Part shown: piece after piece, positions 44,636-53,156 of the stretch | How positions within the stretch are numbered: position 1 is the stretch's first letter | How the letters are laid out: each line of letters opens with the position of its first letter | NCBI RefSeq assembly: GCF_013410405.1 | Contig: NZ_JACCFK010000001.1 | Span: 2,418,001 to 2,482,000, forward strand | Length of the DNA stretch: 64,000 nt | From: Amycolatopsis endophytica | GTDB taxonomy: Bacteria > Actinomycetota > Actinomycetes > Mycobacteriales > Pseudonocardiaceae | Reading direction: 5' to 3' | The notes under the pieces: model-generated | What the model saw: the letters and a program-made list of their open reading frames with translations, nothing else | Told to the model about the DNA's origin: nothing | Database searches by the model: none | Program-made: the position numbers and the translations under genes

Positions 44636-45742
44636 TCAGCCGTTCACCAGGGGGAGCAGTCGCAGCCCGAGGTGCAGGGCCAGCCGGTGTTCGCCGTCGG
44701 CCAGGTCGAGTCCGGTGATCTCCTCGATCCGGTGCAGCCGGTAGTACAGCGAGGTCCGGTGGATGTGCAGCGCGGCGGCGGTGTCCAGGCTGGACCCGCC
44801 GTGGTCGAGGTAGGCGGCCAGCGTCTCCACGAGTCGTCCGCCCGTGTCGTGGTCGAGCAGGGCGCGCAGCGGATCGGGCAGGTCCGCCCGCGTCGGCTCG
44901 GGAATCCGCAGGAGCAGCGCATACGCGCCGAGGTCGGCCCAGTGCGCGATGCCGCCGAACCGGGGCAGCGTGGTCGCGGCCCGGACGGCGGTCGCGGCGC
45001 GTTCGCGGGCCGTCCACGGACGGTCGGGGTGGCTGCCGACGCCGACCACGCAGCGGGCGGAGCCCAGCACGTCCTCGACCTGCCGGATGATCGCCGCCGG
45101 GTCGCCGCCGCCGAGCAGGACGCCCTGGCGTCCGCGGACGTAGAAGGACGGCTCGCGTCCGCGTGTGGCGGCCTCCAGCGCGGTGCGCAGTGCGACTTCG
45201 ACCCGGGCGTTGTCGCCGTCGGTGACCTCCGCGATCAGAACCGTGTCCGGCCAGTCGTGGGTGGCCGGTCGCTCGGCCGGGTTGCCGCTGAGCAGCCTCT
45301 GCAGTGCTCGTTCGCGGGCGGCGCGTTCCTCGTCGGCGGCCAGGAAGTCCCGGTACAGCAGCGCCGCCATCGGTTCGGCCGCGACCCTGATCGCGTCCAG
45401 CTGGGCCTCGGTCAGCGAACCGTCCGGGTCGATGACCATCAGCAGGCCGAGCAGGGTGCCGCGCCAGCGCAGCGGAACGCTCACGCGCGCCAGCATCTCC
45501 AGGTCGGGCCGCGGCGGGATGACGCCCGGGCCGGACCAGCGCGTCACGCCCTGAGCCAGGATGTGCCCGATCGCCTCGCTGCCCGCGCTGCGCTGCAGCA
45601 TCGCCCGGACCCGCACGGTGTCCTCGTCGCCGAAGTGCCTGCTCGCGCAGAGCAGCCGGACCGACGGATCGTTGATGGCCACCGACCGGCCGAGATCCTC
45701 CGCCAGCGCGTCGACCCTTCGCTGCAGTTCGCTCTCGACCAT
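44636..45742 (-). CDS. PucR-family transcriptional regulator
   Basis: 368 residues. The N-terminal half is a GAF-like sensor (about 15-115, WRGTLLGLLMVIDPDGSL). A GGDEF-like linker region carries the middle. The C-terminal PucR helix-turn-helix (about 310-365) reads SSLDTAAALHIHRTSLYYRLHRIEEITGLDL. Family members activate catabolic genes in response to substrates. It lies upstream of the MHS carrier and divergent from an SDR gene (108 bp gap), the two likely targets. Confidence 0.88.
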   Translation of the reverse strand: MVESELQRRVDALAEDLGRSVAINDPSVRLLCASRHFGDEDTVRVRAMLQRSAGSEAIGHILAQGVTRWSGPGVIPPRPDLEMLARVSVPLRWRGTLLGLLMVIDPDGSLTEAQLDAIRVAAEPMAALLYRDFLAADEERAARERALQRLLSGNPAERPATHDWPDTVLIAEVTDGDNARVEVALRTALEAATRGREPSFYVRGRQGVLLGGGDPAAIIRQVEDVLGSARCVVGVGSHPDRPWTARERAATAVRAATTLPRFGGIAHWADLGAYALLLRIPEPTRADLPDPLRALLDHDTGGRLVETLAAYLDHGGSSLDTAAALHIHRTSLYYRLHRIEEITGLDLADGEHRLALHLGLRLLPLVNG

Positions 45743-45850
45743 GTCCCCATCATCTACCAGGCCGTTTCTCTCGTTTTCGGAATGCCCGCCGCGCGGTCTT
45801 CGACGTCGTGCGGTTCCGCCGGTCCCGGTGCGCTCCGGATACTGCGCCGC

Positions 45851-46630
45851 ATGGGGAGACTGGCCGGGAAGGTGGCGCTCGTCTTCGGCGCGGGGTCGAG
45901 CGGCGACGGGATGAGCAACGGCAAGGCGGCCGCGCTCGCCTACGCCCGCGAGGGCGCGCGGGTCGCGGCGATCGACATCAAGCCGGACGAGGCTTCGCGC
46001 ACTGCCTCGGCGATCGTCGAGGAGGGTGGTTCGGCGGTCGCGTTGACGGCGGATGCCACCGACGAGGACCAGATCGCCCAGGTCGTCGCCGCGGCCGCGG
46101 AATCACTGGGCGCGCCGACGGTGCTGCACAACAACGTCGGCGCCACCGTGGTCGGGGACGTGGTCGGCCTGACGCTGTCCGAATGGGATGGCGCGCTGGC
46201 GGTCAACCTCACCCCGGTGTTCCTGACCTGCAAACACGTCCTGCCGCGGATGCTCGCGGCAGGGGGCGGTTCGGTGGTGAACGTGTCGTCGATCGCGTCG
46301 ATCCGCGACACCGGTTACGTGTATCCGGGGTACAGCGCGGCGAAGGCGGCGGTGAACCAGCTGACCGTTTCGCTCGCCCTGCGGTACGCACCGCAGGGCG
46401 TCCGGGTCAACGCGATCCTGCCGGGCCTGATCGAAACACCCCTGGTCACACGCGGTATCGCGGCCAGCCCCGGAGAGCTGGAGCGGCGGCACGCGGCCAG
46501 CCCCACCGGCCGGATGGGCAGCCCGTGGGATGTTGCGGCGGCGGCGGTGTTCCTGGCTTCCGACGAGGCGGCTTATGTGAACGGGGTGTGTTTGCCGGTG
46601 GATGGGGGGCTTACGGCTCGTTGTGCTTGA
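45851..46630 (+). CDS. Short-chain dehydrogenase/reductase
   Basis: 259 residues. VALVFGAGSSGDGMSNGKAAA is an expanded cofactor loop, HNNVGATVVGDV replaces NNAG, and YPGYSAAKAAVNQL gives YxxxK. Ser in NVSSIASI is the third catalytic residue. The end (VNGVCLPVDGG) is classical. It oxidises an alcohol or reduces a ketone with NAD(P). It is divergent from the PucR regulator, so it is probably induced with the MHS carrier for one substrate. Confidence 0.9.
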   Translation: MGRLAGKVALVFGAGSSGDGMSNGKAAALAYAREGARVAAIDIKPDEASRTASAIVEEGGSAVALTADATDEDQIAQVVAAAAESLGAPTVLHNNVGATVVGDVVGLTLSEWDGALAVNLTPVFLTCKHVLPRMLAAGGGSVVNVSSIASIRDTGYVYPGYSAAKAAVNQLTVSLALRYAPQGVRVNAILPGLIETPLVTRGIAASPGELERRHAASPTGRMGSPWDVAAAAVFLASDEAAYVNGVCLPVDGGLTARCA

Positions 46631-46637
46631 TCGGCTT

Positions 46638-47110
46638 GCGTAGCCGCTACGCGGCGCGCTGCGCGGGTTTCTCAAGCGCCGGGCTCGCAAGCTCGCAATG
46701 GATCGGTTGGGGAGAGGAACGGCCGGTAGGCAAGGTGCCGGGCTGCCTGTCGTTGCCGGGCGCCGCCCCGGAGCGGCCAACACGGCGCCCGGAGCGGCCA
46801 ACACGGCGCCCGGAGCGGCCAACACGGCGCCCGGAGCGGCCAACACGGCGCGCCGCGCCGTGTTTGCTCTTCCGGCTGGCGTGTTTGCTCTTCCGGCTGG
46901 CGTGTTGGCCCTTCCGGGACACCATTCACCCGCACAACGGCGGCCCGGCAACGGAACGCGACCCACCTGCCGCCCAGTCCTCCCCCGCACCCCGATCCTC
47001 AGCCCCTGCTCGGCCGTAGAAACGATGAAAAATCCGGGGCGGCCCCATCGACTGCGAGCTTGCGAGCCCGGCGCTTTCAGCCGCGCGCAGCGCGGAACCC
47101 GCGTAGCGAG
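46638..47110. repeat. Large palindromic repeat element with internal 21-bp tandem arrays
   Basis: Exact 24-bp inverted arms lie at 46674-46697 and 47053-47076. Outside them diverged copies continue, so roughly 60-70 bp at each end are homologous in inverted orientation; the left end also carries the palindrome GCGTAGCCGCTACGC (46638-46652). Inside are four head-to-tail copies of a 21-bp unit starting GGAGCGGCCAACACGG (46770-46850). Then come two copies plus a part of a 21-bp unit starting GTGTTTGCTCTTCC (46860-46918). The second array partly mirrors the first (CCAACAC against GTGTTGG). Rightward frames run through it by periodicity, but no start or known domain supports a gene. It sits between the convergent SDR and CoA-binding genes. 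Confidence 0.75.
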
Positions 47111-47116
47111 CAGTGC

Positions 47117-47521
47117 CTACTTCCTGATCTGTCCCAGCGCGCGCACGACCGCGATGCAGCGATCCTCCACGTAATCCAGGCTCCCGGCCTCCGCGATCCG
47201 GCGTGCCTCGGCGGACGCGATTCCCTGCTGCAGCCACAGGGCTTTCGCCCCGATCGCGACCGCCTGCCCGGCGATGCCCGGCGCTTCGGGTGCGGGCCGG
47301 AACACGTCGACGATGTCCACCGGCTCGGGGATGTCCGCGAGGGTGCGATGGGCCTTCTCGCCCAGGATCTCGTCGGCCGAGGGGTGTACGGGGATGACGC
47401 GGAACCCGGCGGCCTGCATCGCGGCCGGGACCGAGTGCGCGGCCTTCGCCGGGTCACGGCTCAGGCCCACGACGGCGATCGTGCGGGCGGCTTTCAGGAC
47501 TTCTTCGGCGTGGTCGGCCAT
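47117..47521 (-). CDS. CoA-binding (YccU-like) protein
   Basis: 134 residues, a single Rossmann-type CoA-binding domain. ARTIAVVGLSRDPAKAAHSV at the N-terminus, GFRVIPVHPSADEILGEKAH, the DIVDVFRP strand and ALWLQQGIAS complete the fold known from YccU/succinyl-CoA-synthetase alpha-like proteins. Cellular role not established. The end of the gene abuts the palindromic repeat element. Confidence 0.9.
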   Translation of the reverse strand: MADHAEEVLKAARTIAVVGLSRDPAKAAHSVPAAMQAAGFRVIPVHPSADEILGEKAHRTLADIPEPVDIVDVFRPAPEAPGIAGQAVAIGAKALWLQQGIASAEARRIAEAGSLDYVEDRCIAVVRALGQIRK

Positions 47522-47584
47522 ACTCGGTCAAACCACCGCCGACCAGCCACTATTCCGTCACCAGCCCGCGCGGAAAACCGGCCG

Positions 47585-48577
47585 TCACCGCACCACGACG
47601 ACGTGCTCGCCGCGGGGAACGAACTCGCCGATCACCGGGGCGCCCGGGATCTCGCCCGCCAGCAGGAGACCGCCCGAGGTCTGGGCGTCGGCGAGCAGCA
47701 GGGCTTCGTCCTCGGACACCGCGGACAGGTCGGTGCGCGGCCGGACCCAGTCGAGGTTGCGCCGCGTGCCGCCGCTGACGTGGCCCGCCGCGAGAGCCGC
47801 CCGTGCTCCTTCCACATAGGACACCGCGGCCGCGTCGACCACGGCGGTGACCCCGCTCGCGCGCGCCATCTTGTACAGGTGCCCGAGCAGGCCGAAGCCG
47901 GTCACGTCGGTCGCGGCGGTGATACCGGCGTCGAGCGCGGCCCGCGCGGCCGGGGCGTTCAACGTCGTCATCACCTCGATCGCTTCACCGAAGCGCTCCC
48001 CGGTCGCCTTGTGCCGCGAGTTGAGCACGCCGATCCCGAGCGGCTTGGTCAGCGACAACGGCCGCCCGGCCTGCGCGGAATCGTTGCGCAGCAAGCGGTC
48101 CGGATCACCGACGCCGGTGACCGCGAGGCCGTACTTGGGTTCGGGATCGTCGACGCTGTGCCCACCGGCGAGGTGACATCCGGCGTCCGCGCACACCTCG
48201 GCCCCGCCCCGCAGCGCCTCCGCGGCCAGCTCGAACGGCAGCACCTCACGCGGCCAGCCGAGCAGGTTCACCGCCACCACCGGCCGGCCGCCCATCGCGT
48301 AGACGTCGGAGAGCGCGTTGGCCGCCGCGATCCGGCCCCAGTCGTACGCGTCGTCCACGACCGGGGTGAAGAAGTCGGTCGTCGCGATCAGCGCCAGCCC
48401 GTCCCGGATCCGCACGGCCGCCGCGTCGTCGCCGTCGTCGAGGCCGACCAGCAGTTCGCCCGCCGGGTCGGCCGGCGTCCGGCCGACCAGACCGCGCACC
48501 ACGTCCTCCAGCTCGCCGGGCGGGATCTTGCAGGCGCATCCGCCGCCGTGCGCGTACTGAGTCAGTCGGTAGCCCAT
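47585..48577 (-). CDS. selD: Selenide, water dikinase
   Basis: About 330 residues from ATG 48577; GTG 48583 is an alternative. GGGCACKIPP near the N-terminus holds the catalytic Cys and Lys. Cys, not selenocysteine, is used at the first position. GLDDGDDAAAVRI and TTDFFTPVVDD bind ATP-Mg. GGHSVDDPEPKYGLAVTG and TDVTGFGLLGHLYKMA are conserved AIR-synthase-like blocks. It makes selenophosphate for selenocysteine. It is divergent from selA-selB with a 58-bp gap. Confidence 0.95.
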   Translation of the reverse strand: MGYRLTQYAHGGGCACKIPPGELEDVVRGLVGRTPADPAGELLVGLDDGDDAAAVRIRDGLALIATTDFFTPVVDDAYDWGRIAAANALSDVYAMGGRPVVAVNLLGWPREVLPFELAAEALRGGAEVCADAGCHLAGGHSVDDPEPKYGLAVTGVGDPDRLLRNDSAQAGRPLSLTKPLGIGVLNSRHKATGERFGEAIEVMTTLNAPAARAALDAGITAATDVTGFGLLGHLYKMARASGVTAVVDAAAVSYVEGARAALAAGHVSGGTRRNLDWVRPRTDLSAVSEDEALLLADAQTSGGLLLAGEIPGAPVIGEFVPRGEHVVVVR

Positions 48578-48635
48578 GCCCACATCGTGCCCCGTGAACG
48601 CTGCGGCGGCTGGCCGGAGTTGCGATCATGGGTGG

Positions 48636-49916
48636 GTGGGAGACCCGCGCCGCCGCGTGCCGCGGACCGACGTGCTGCTCGCGCATCCGCGCCTCGCCGA
48701 GGCGGAGCGCGTGCTCGGTCGTGCCCTGGTGAAGGCCGTGGTCACGGACGCGCAGGACCGCGCGCGGGCCGGGGAGATCGAGCCGGAGCAGGTCGCCGAG
48801 CACGCCATCGCCGCGTTGCCGACGGCGGCGACCACCCTGCGGCCGGTGGTCAACGCGACCGGCGTCGTCGTGCACACCAACCTCGGCCGGGCGCCGTTGT
48901 CACGAGCAGCGCTGGACGCCGTGGTGACCGCCGGGCGAGCCACCGACGTCGAGTTCGACCTCGCCACCGGACGACGCGCCCGCCGTGGCCGCGGGGCGAT
49001 GGCGGCTCTCGCCGACGCCGTGCCCGCGGCGGGCGGGGTGCACGTGGTCAACAACAATGCCGCCGCCCTGCTGCTGTGCGCGCTCACGCTGGCGCCCGGC
49101 AGGGAGATCGTGATCAGCCGGGGTGAACTGGTCGAGATCGGTGACGGGTTCCGCATCCCGGAGCTGCTGGAGTCGGCGGGCGCGCGGTTGCGGGAGGTCG
49201 GCACGACGAACCGGACGAGCCTGCGCGACTACTCCTCGGCGCTCGGGCCGGACACCGGGTTCGTGCTCAAGGTGCACCCGTCGAACTTCCAGGTCACCGG
49301 CTTCACCGCGGACGTCCCGATCCGTGAGCTCGCCACACTCGACGTGCCGGTGGTGGCCGACATCGGCTCCGGCCTGCTGGCCCCGCACCCGGTGCTGCCC
49401 GACGAGCCGGACGCCACGACCGCCCTGCGCGACGGCGCGGACCTGGTGACCGCGAGCGGCGACAAACTGCTCGGCGGCCCGCAGGCCGGGTTGCTGCTGG
49501 GCTCGGCGGATCTGGTGGAGAAGCTGCGCCGCCATCCGGCCGCGCGTGCGCTGCGGGTGGACAAGTTGACCCTGGCGGCGCTGGAGGCGACCCTGCGCGG
49601 ACCCGAACCGCCGGTCGCGCGGGCGCTGGGCGCGGACGTGGCGGAGCTGCGCCGACGTGCGGAAGCGCTGGCCGCGCGGGTACCGGGCGCCGAGGTGGTG
49701 GCGTGTGCCGCGGCAGTCGGCGGTGGCGGGGCGCCGGGTGTCGAGCTGCCGTCGGTCGCGGTCAGCCTGCCCGAGTCGTGCGCGGAGCCGCTGCGGTCCG
49801 GCAGCCCGGCGGTGGTGGGGCGGGTCGAGCGCGGCCGGTGCCTGCTGGACCTGCGGACCGTGGACCCGGCCGACGACGAACTGCTGCTCGCGGCGGTGCG
49901 CGCATGCATGTCGTAG
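48636..49916 (+). CDS. selA: L-seryl-tRNA(Sec) selenium transferase
   Basis: 426 residues from GTG 48636; the start is weakly marked and could lie upstream. INATGVVVHTNLGRAPLS-type text (VNATGVVVHTNLGRAPLS), NNNAAALLLCAL, KVHPSNFQVTGFT and ASGDKLLGGPQAG (PLP lysine at about 278) identify SelA. The PLP enzyme converts Ser-tRNA(Sec) to Sec-tRNA(Sec) using selenophosphate from SelD. It overlaps selB by 13 bp, so the two are coupled. Confidence 0.95.
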   Translation: MGDPRRRVPRTDVLLAHPRLAEAERVLGRALVKAVVTDAQDRARAGEIEPEQVAEHAIAALPTAATTLRPVVNATGVVVHTNLGRAPLSRAALDAVVTAGRATDVEFDLATGRRARRGRGAMAALADAVPAAGGVHVVNNNAAALLLCALTLAPGREIVISRGELVEIGDGFRIPELLESAGARLREVGTTNRTSLRDYSSALGPDTGFVLKVHPSNFQVTGFTADVPIRELATLDVPVVADIGSGLLAPHPVLPDEPDATTALRDGADLVTASGDKLLGGPQAGLLLGSADLVEKLRRHPAARALRVDKLTLAALEATLRGPEPPVARALGADVAELRRRAEALAARVPGAEVVACAAAVGGGGAPGVELPSVAVSLPESCAEPLRSGSPAVVGRVERGRCLLDLRTVDPADDELLLAAVRACMS

Positions 49917-51607
49917 CGACCGCGGGACACGTCGACCACGGCAAGTCGACCCTGGTCGAGCGGCTCACCGGCACCTGGCCCGACCGGCTCGCCGAGGAGC
50001 GCCGCCGCGGCCTGACCATCGAGCTGGGTTTCGCGTGGACCGAGATCGACGGGCGGCGGCTCGCGTTCGTCGACGTGCCCGGGCACGAGCGGTTCGTGCC
50101 GAACATGCTCGCCGGGGTCGGGCCGGTGCCCGCCGTGGTGTTCGTGGTCGCGGCGGACGAGGGGTGGATGCCGCAGTCGGCCGAGCACCTGGCCGCGCTC
50201 GACGCTCTGGGCGTCCGGCATGCGCTGCTCGTCGTGACGAAGGCGGACCTGGCCGATCCCGGGCCCGCCGCGCGGGAAGCGCTTTCCCAGCTGTCCGCGA
50301 CCTCGCTGGGGACGCCGGAAGTCGTGCCGATCGGACGCGGTGGCGAGCTCGAACCGGTGCGGCGGGCGCTGTGTTCGCTCGCCGACCGGTTGCCCGCGCC
50401 GGATCCGTCGGCGGACGTGCGGTTGTGGGTCGACCGCGCGTTCACCGTGCGCGGCGCAGGAACGGTGGTCACCGGAACGCTCGTGGGCGGGACCCTGCGG
50501 GCGGGGGACGAGCTGGAACTGGCCGGGCAGCGGGTGGGTGTGCGGGGCCTGCAGTCACTGGGTGCGGACGAGACCGAGGTCGCGGCGGTCGCGCGGGTGG
50601 CCGTCAACCTGCGTGGGGTGGACCGGCAGCGGGTGCGGCGCGGTGATGCGTTGCTGACGCCGGGCGCGTGGGTGCACACGTCGGAGGTCGACGTCGCGGT
50701 GCGGTCGGCGGGGGAGCTGCACCGGGAGCTGGTCCTGCACCTCGGTGCGGCGGCGGTTCCGGTGTCTGTCCGTCCATTCGGGACTGACGCGGCGCGGTTG
50801 AGGTTGCGCTCGCCGTTGCCGCTGCGGATCGGGGACACCGGGCTGCTGCGCGATCCGGGCGAGCACCGCATCGCCGCCGGGATCGAGGTGCTGGACGTGC
50901 GGCCACCGGCCCTGACCCGGCGTGGTGCCGCGCGGGCGCGGGCGGTGGAGCTGGCCGCCGGACGGGTCGTGCCGCCCCCGTTCGCGCGGGCCGGCGAGCT
51001 GCATGCGATGGGTTTTCCGTTGGCGGGCAAGCGGATCGGTGAGTGGGTCGTCGACGACGATGCCCTCGCGCGCGCCCGCGAGACGGCACTTTCGCGGTTC
51101 GACGAGTGGACGCGTCACAATCCGGTGGCGGCCGGGATGCCGATGGAAGTGCTGCGGCGGGCCGTGGACCTGCCGTCGGCCGAGCTGGTGCCCGCCGCGC
51201 TGGACGGCACGGGCCTGGAGGTCGCGGACGGGCTGGTGCGGCGGCCGGGCACCGGGTTGCCGCCGAGGCTGGAGTCGGCGCTGCGGGAGCTGGCGGACCG
51301 CTTCACCGAGCAGCCGTTCCGCGCGCCCGACGCCGACGATCTGGCCTCGCTCGGACTGGGCACGCGCGAACTCGCGGCCGGGGTGCGGGCGGGCAGGCTG
51401 ATCAAGCTCGCGGACGGGGTGTTCCTCGGTCCGGACGCGGTGCCGCTCGCCGCGGCGGCCTTGGCTGAGCTGCCGCAACCGTTCACGGTCAGCGAAGCCC
51501 GGCGGGCGTTGAACACCACCCGCCGGGTCGCCGTGCCGCTGTTGGAACTACTGGACACCCGCGGCGTGACCGTCCGCGAGGCGGACACCCGACGCCGTCT
51601 GGCGTGA
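49904..51607 (+). CDS. selB: Selenocysteine-specific elongation factor
   Basis: 567 residues. The N-terminal GTPase has ATAGHVDHGKSTLV (G1), DVPGHERFVPNML (G3) and VVTKADL (G4). EF-Tu-like domains II and III follow to about residue 350 (AFTVRGAGTVVTGTL). C-terminal winged helices (about 380-565) bind the SECIS hairpin of selenoprotein messages. It brings Sec-tRNA(Sec) to UGA codons. Neither selC (tRNA-Sec) nor a recognisable selenoprotein gene is in the window. Confidence 0.95.
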   Translation: MHVVATAGHVDHGKSTLVERLTGTWPDRLAEERRRGLTIELGFAWTEIDGRRLAFVDVPGHERFVPNMLAGVGPVPAVVFVVAADEGWMPQSAEHLAALDALGVRHALLVVTKADLADPGPAAREALSQLSATSLGTPEVVPIGRGGELEPVRRALCSLADRLPAPDPSADVRLWVDRAFTVRGAGTVVTGTLVGGTLRAGDELELAGQRVGVRGLQSLGADETEVAAVARVAVNLRGVDRQRVRRGDALLTPGAWVHTSEVDVAVRSAGELHRELVLHLGAAAVPVSVRPFGTDAARLRLRSPLPLRIGDTGLLRDPGEHRIAAGIEVLDVRPPALTRRGAARARAVELAAGRVVPPPFARAGELHAMGFPLAGKRIGEWVVDDDALARARETALSRFDEWTRHNPVAAGMPMEVLRRAVDLPSAELVPAALDGTGLEVADGLVRRPGTGLPPRLESALRELADRFTEQPFRAPDADDLASLGLGTRELAAGVRAGRLIKLADGVFLGPDAVPLAAAALAELPQPFTVSEARRALNTTRRVAVPLLELLDTRGVTVREADTRRRLA

Positions 51608-51624
51608 CCTTCGGTCCGTTTTGT

Positions 51625-51680
51625 GAGCGGCGGAGCCGCTTGCGGTGGGCCGTGCGCTGGCACCGCTACCCGCGCCGCTC
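51625..51680. terminator. Nested hairpin between selB and a membrane protein gene
   Basis: GAGCGGCG (51625-51632) pairs with CGCCGCTC (51673-51680). Inside, GCGGTG (51642-51647) pairs with CACCGC (51661-51666). Local alternative pairing AGCGGC/GCCGCT (51626-51640) is also possible. Its place between convergent genes suggests a bidirectional terminator. It is not selC: there is no TCA anticodon loop. Confidence 0.45.
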
Positions 51681-51697
51681 CCGAACACCACTTTCGA

Positions 51698-52177
51698 TCA
51701 GTACTGGTCGGTGGAGTAGGGGGTGCCGTGTTCGATGCTGGGGCTGACGCGGGGGTCGCGCCCGTCCTGGCCGGGCACCGGCGAGACCACCGGGTCGTTG
51801 AGCGAATGGTCCGCGGGGCGCGGCTGGTTCATCCGCGTGTTGATCTGCTCGACGACCTGTTCCTCACGCTGCCGCGCGAGCACGGCGATGGTGATGCCGT
51901 GGGCCAGTGCCAGCACCAGCAGGAACACGCCGATGCGGCCCACGATGGCCGTCGGTGTCGTGCCGCCGGGGAAGTCGATCGTCGAGATGAGCGCGAGCAC
52001 CCCCAGCGTGGCGATGTGGAACAGCACCGCCACGAGCCGGGCCATGGACGATCCGGATTCGGATTCGCCCTGCCCGTTCGCCAGGTATCGCTTCCCGCTG
52101 TGGTAGACGAACTGACCGTCGATCACGACGATGAGCGCGCCCACCACGAGGAAGGTCACATAGGCGTTCGTGTCCAT
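51698..52177 (-). CDS. Uncharacterised small membrane protein
   Basis: 159 residues. Helix 1 is at about 7-27 (VTFLVVGALIVVIDGQFVY), helix 2 at about 48-66 (LVAVLFHIATLGVLALIS), helix 3 at about 78-98 (IVGRIGVFLLVLALAHGITI). A hydrophilic tail of about 60 residues follows, rich in Pro, Asp and Arg (SLNDPVVSPVPGQDGRDPR). No family is recognised. ATG start behind GGAGAGGAG. It is likely its own transcript, ending at the nested hairpin shared with selB. Confidence 0.7.
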   Translation of the reverse strand: MDTNAYVTFLVVGALIVVIDGQFVYHSGKRYLANGQGESESGSSMARLVAVLFHIATLGVLALISTIDFPGGTTPTAIVGRIGVFLLVLALAHGITIAVLARQREEQVVEQINTRMNQPRPADHSLNDPVVSPVPGQDGRDPRVSPSIEHGTPYSTDQY

Positions 52178-52256
52178 GATCGAACTCCTCTCCTCACCGT
52201 GAGTCGAGTACCCGTCACGCTTCCGAGCGAAACGCCGACGGGGCCCCGGGTCGGGC

Positions 52257-53138
52257 TCAGAGGTCCGCGGCGCAGCGGAAGCCGAGGTTGCCGCTGGAGC
52301 TGTCCGGGCTGTTGGACGTCCGTGCCGCGACCCGGTAGCGGTTGCAGTAGGAGTCGTGACACAGGTAGGACCCGCCGCGCATCACGCGGCCTTCCGAGCG
52401 GGCGTCGAACCAGTCCGCGCACCATTCCCACACGTTGCCGGACACGTTGTAGAGCCCGAAGCCGTTCGGCTCGTAGGCGTCGACCGGGGCGGTGCCCGAG
52501 TAGCCGTCGGACGCGTCATCGCGCACCGGAAAGCGGCCCTGCCAGATGTTGCACCGGTGCCGCCCGCCGGGCGTCAGCTCGTCGCCCCACGGGTAGCGGG
52601 CCTGGTCGAGCCCGCCGCGCGCCGCGTACTCCCACTCGGTCTCGGTCGGCAACCGTCGCCCGGCCCAGGCGCAGTAGGCGGACGCGTCACGCCACGAGAT
52701 GTGCACCACCGGGTGGTCCCAGCGGTCGTCCACCGCACTGCCCGGACCCTCCGGCGCCCGCCAGTACGCCCCGGAAACCCCGCACCACCAGGGCGTCTGC
52801 CGCGGACGCGGCGAAGCCCCGCGCAGCGAGCCCGGCAGGAACCTGGCGAACACGTACGTCCAGCCGAACGATTCCGCGTCGGTGGCGTATCCGGTCGCGT
52901 CCACGAACTCGGCGAACCGCGCGTTGGTCACGGCATACGGGTCGACCGCGAACGGACCGACGGTGACCTCACGAACGGGCCCTTCGTGGTCGTCCGGGAA
53001 CCCGTCCGGATCGTCGGTCCCCATCCGGAACGTGCCGCCCCGCAGCACGACCATCCCACTCGTGTCGGCTGCTTTCCCACCGGGAACGGACACGGCGGAA
53101 CCACCACCGGACCGCGACGGCGGGCAACAACCGGACAC
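52257..53138 (-). CDS. Formylglycine-generating enzyme (SUMF1/FGE family)
   Basis: 293 residues from GTG 53138 behind GGAAGGGG. FRMGTDDPDGFPDDHEGPVREV, VTNARFAEFVDATGY, HPVVHISWRDASAYCAWAGRRLPTETEWE and NVWEWCADW are FGE-family blocks. GGSYLCHDSYCNRYRVAAR holds the CxxxxC pair (about 259 and 264) that binds copper in true aerobic FGEs. It oxidises a Cys in a CxPxR motif to formylglycine, the catalytic residue of sulfatases. No sulfatase is encoded here. It follows ilvD by 18 bp and may be cotranscribed. Confidence 0.9.
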   Translation of the reverse strand: MSGCCPPSRSGGGSAVSVPGGKAADTSGMVVLRGGTFRMGTDDPDGFPDDHEGPVREVTVGPFAVDPYAVTNARFAEFVDATGYATDAESFGWTYVFARFLPGSLRGASPRPRQTPWWCGVSGAYWRAPEGPGSAVDDRWDHPVVHISWRDASAYCAWAGRRLPTETEWEYAARGGLDQARYPWGDELTPGGRHRCNIWQGRFPVRDDASDGYSGTAPVDAYEPNGFGLYNVSGNVWEWCADWFDARSEGRVMRGGSYLCHDSYCNRYRVAARTSNSPDSSSGNLGFRCAADL

Positions 53139-53156
53139 AGATCCCCTTCCAGCGGT

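Noticed and set aside
46770..46918. CRISPR array
   Set aside because: The 21-bp units are directly adjacent without variable spacers and there are no cas genes; it is a tandem repeat.
46698..47174. Rightward frame reading through the repeat element as a protein with tandem AANTAPG units
   Set aside because: The open frame follows from the 21-bp period; there is no start signal, and the convergent CoA-binding gene overlaps its end.
51625..51680. selC (tRNA-Sec) next to selB
   Set aside because: The paired region has no CTTCAAA-type anticodon loop and no acceptor stem of the right length; it is better read as a terminator-like hairpin.
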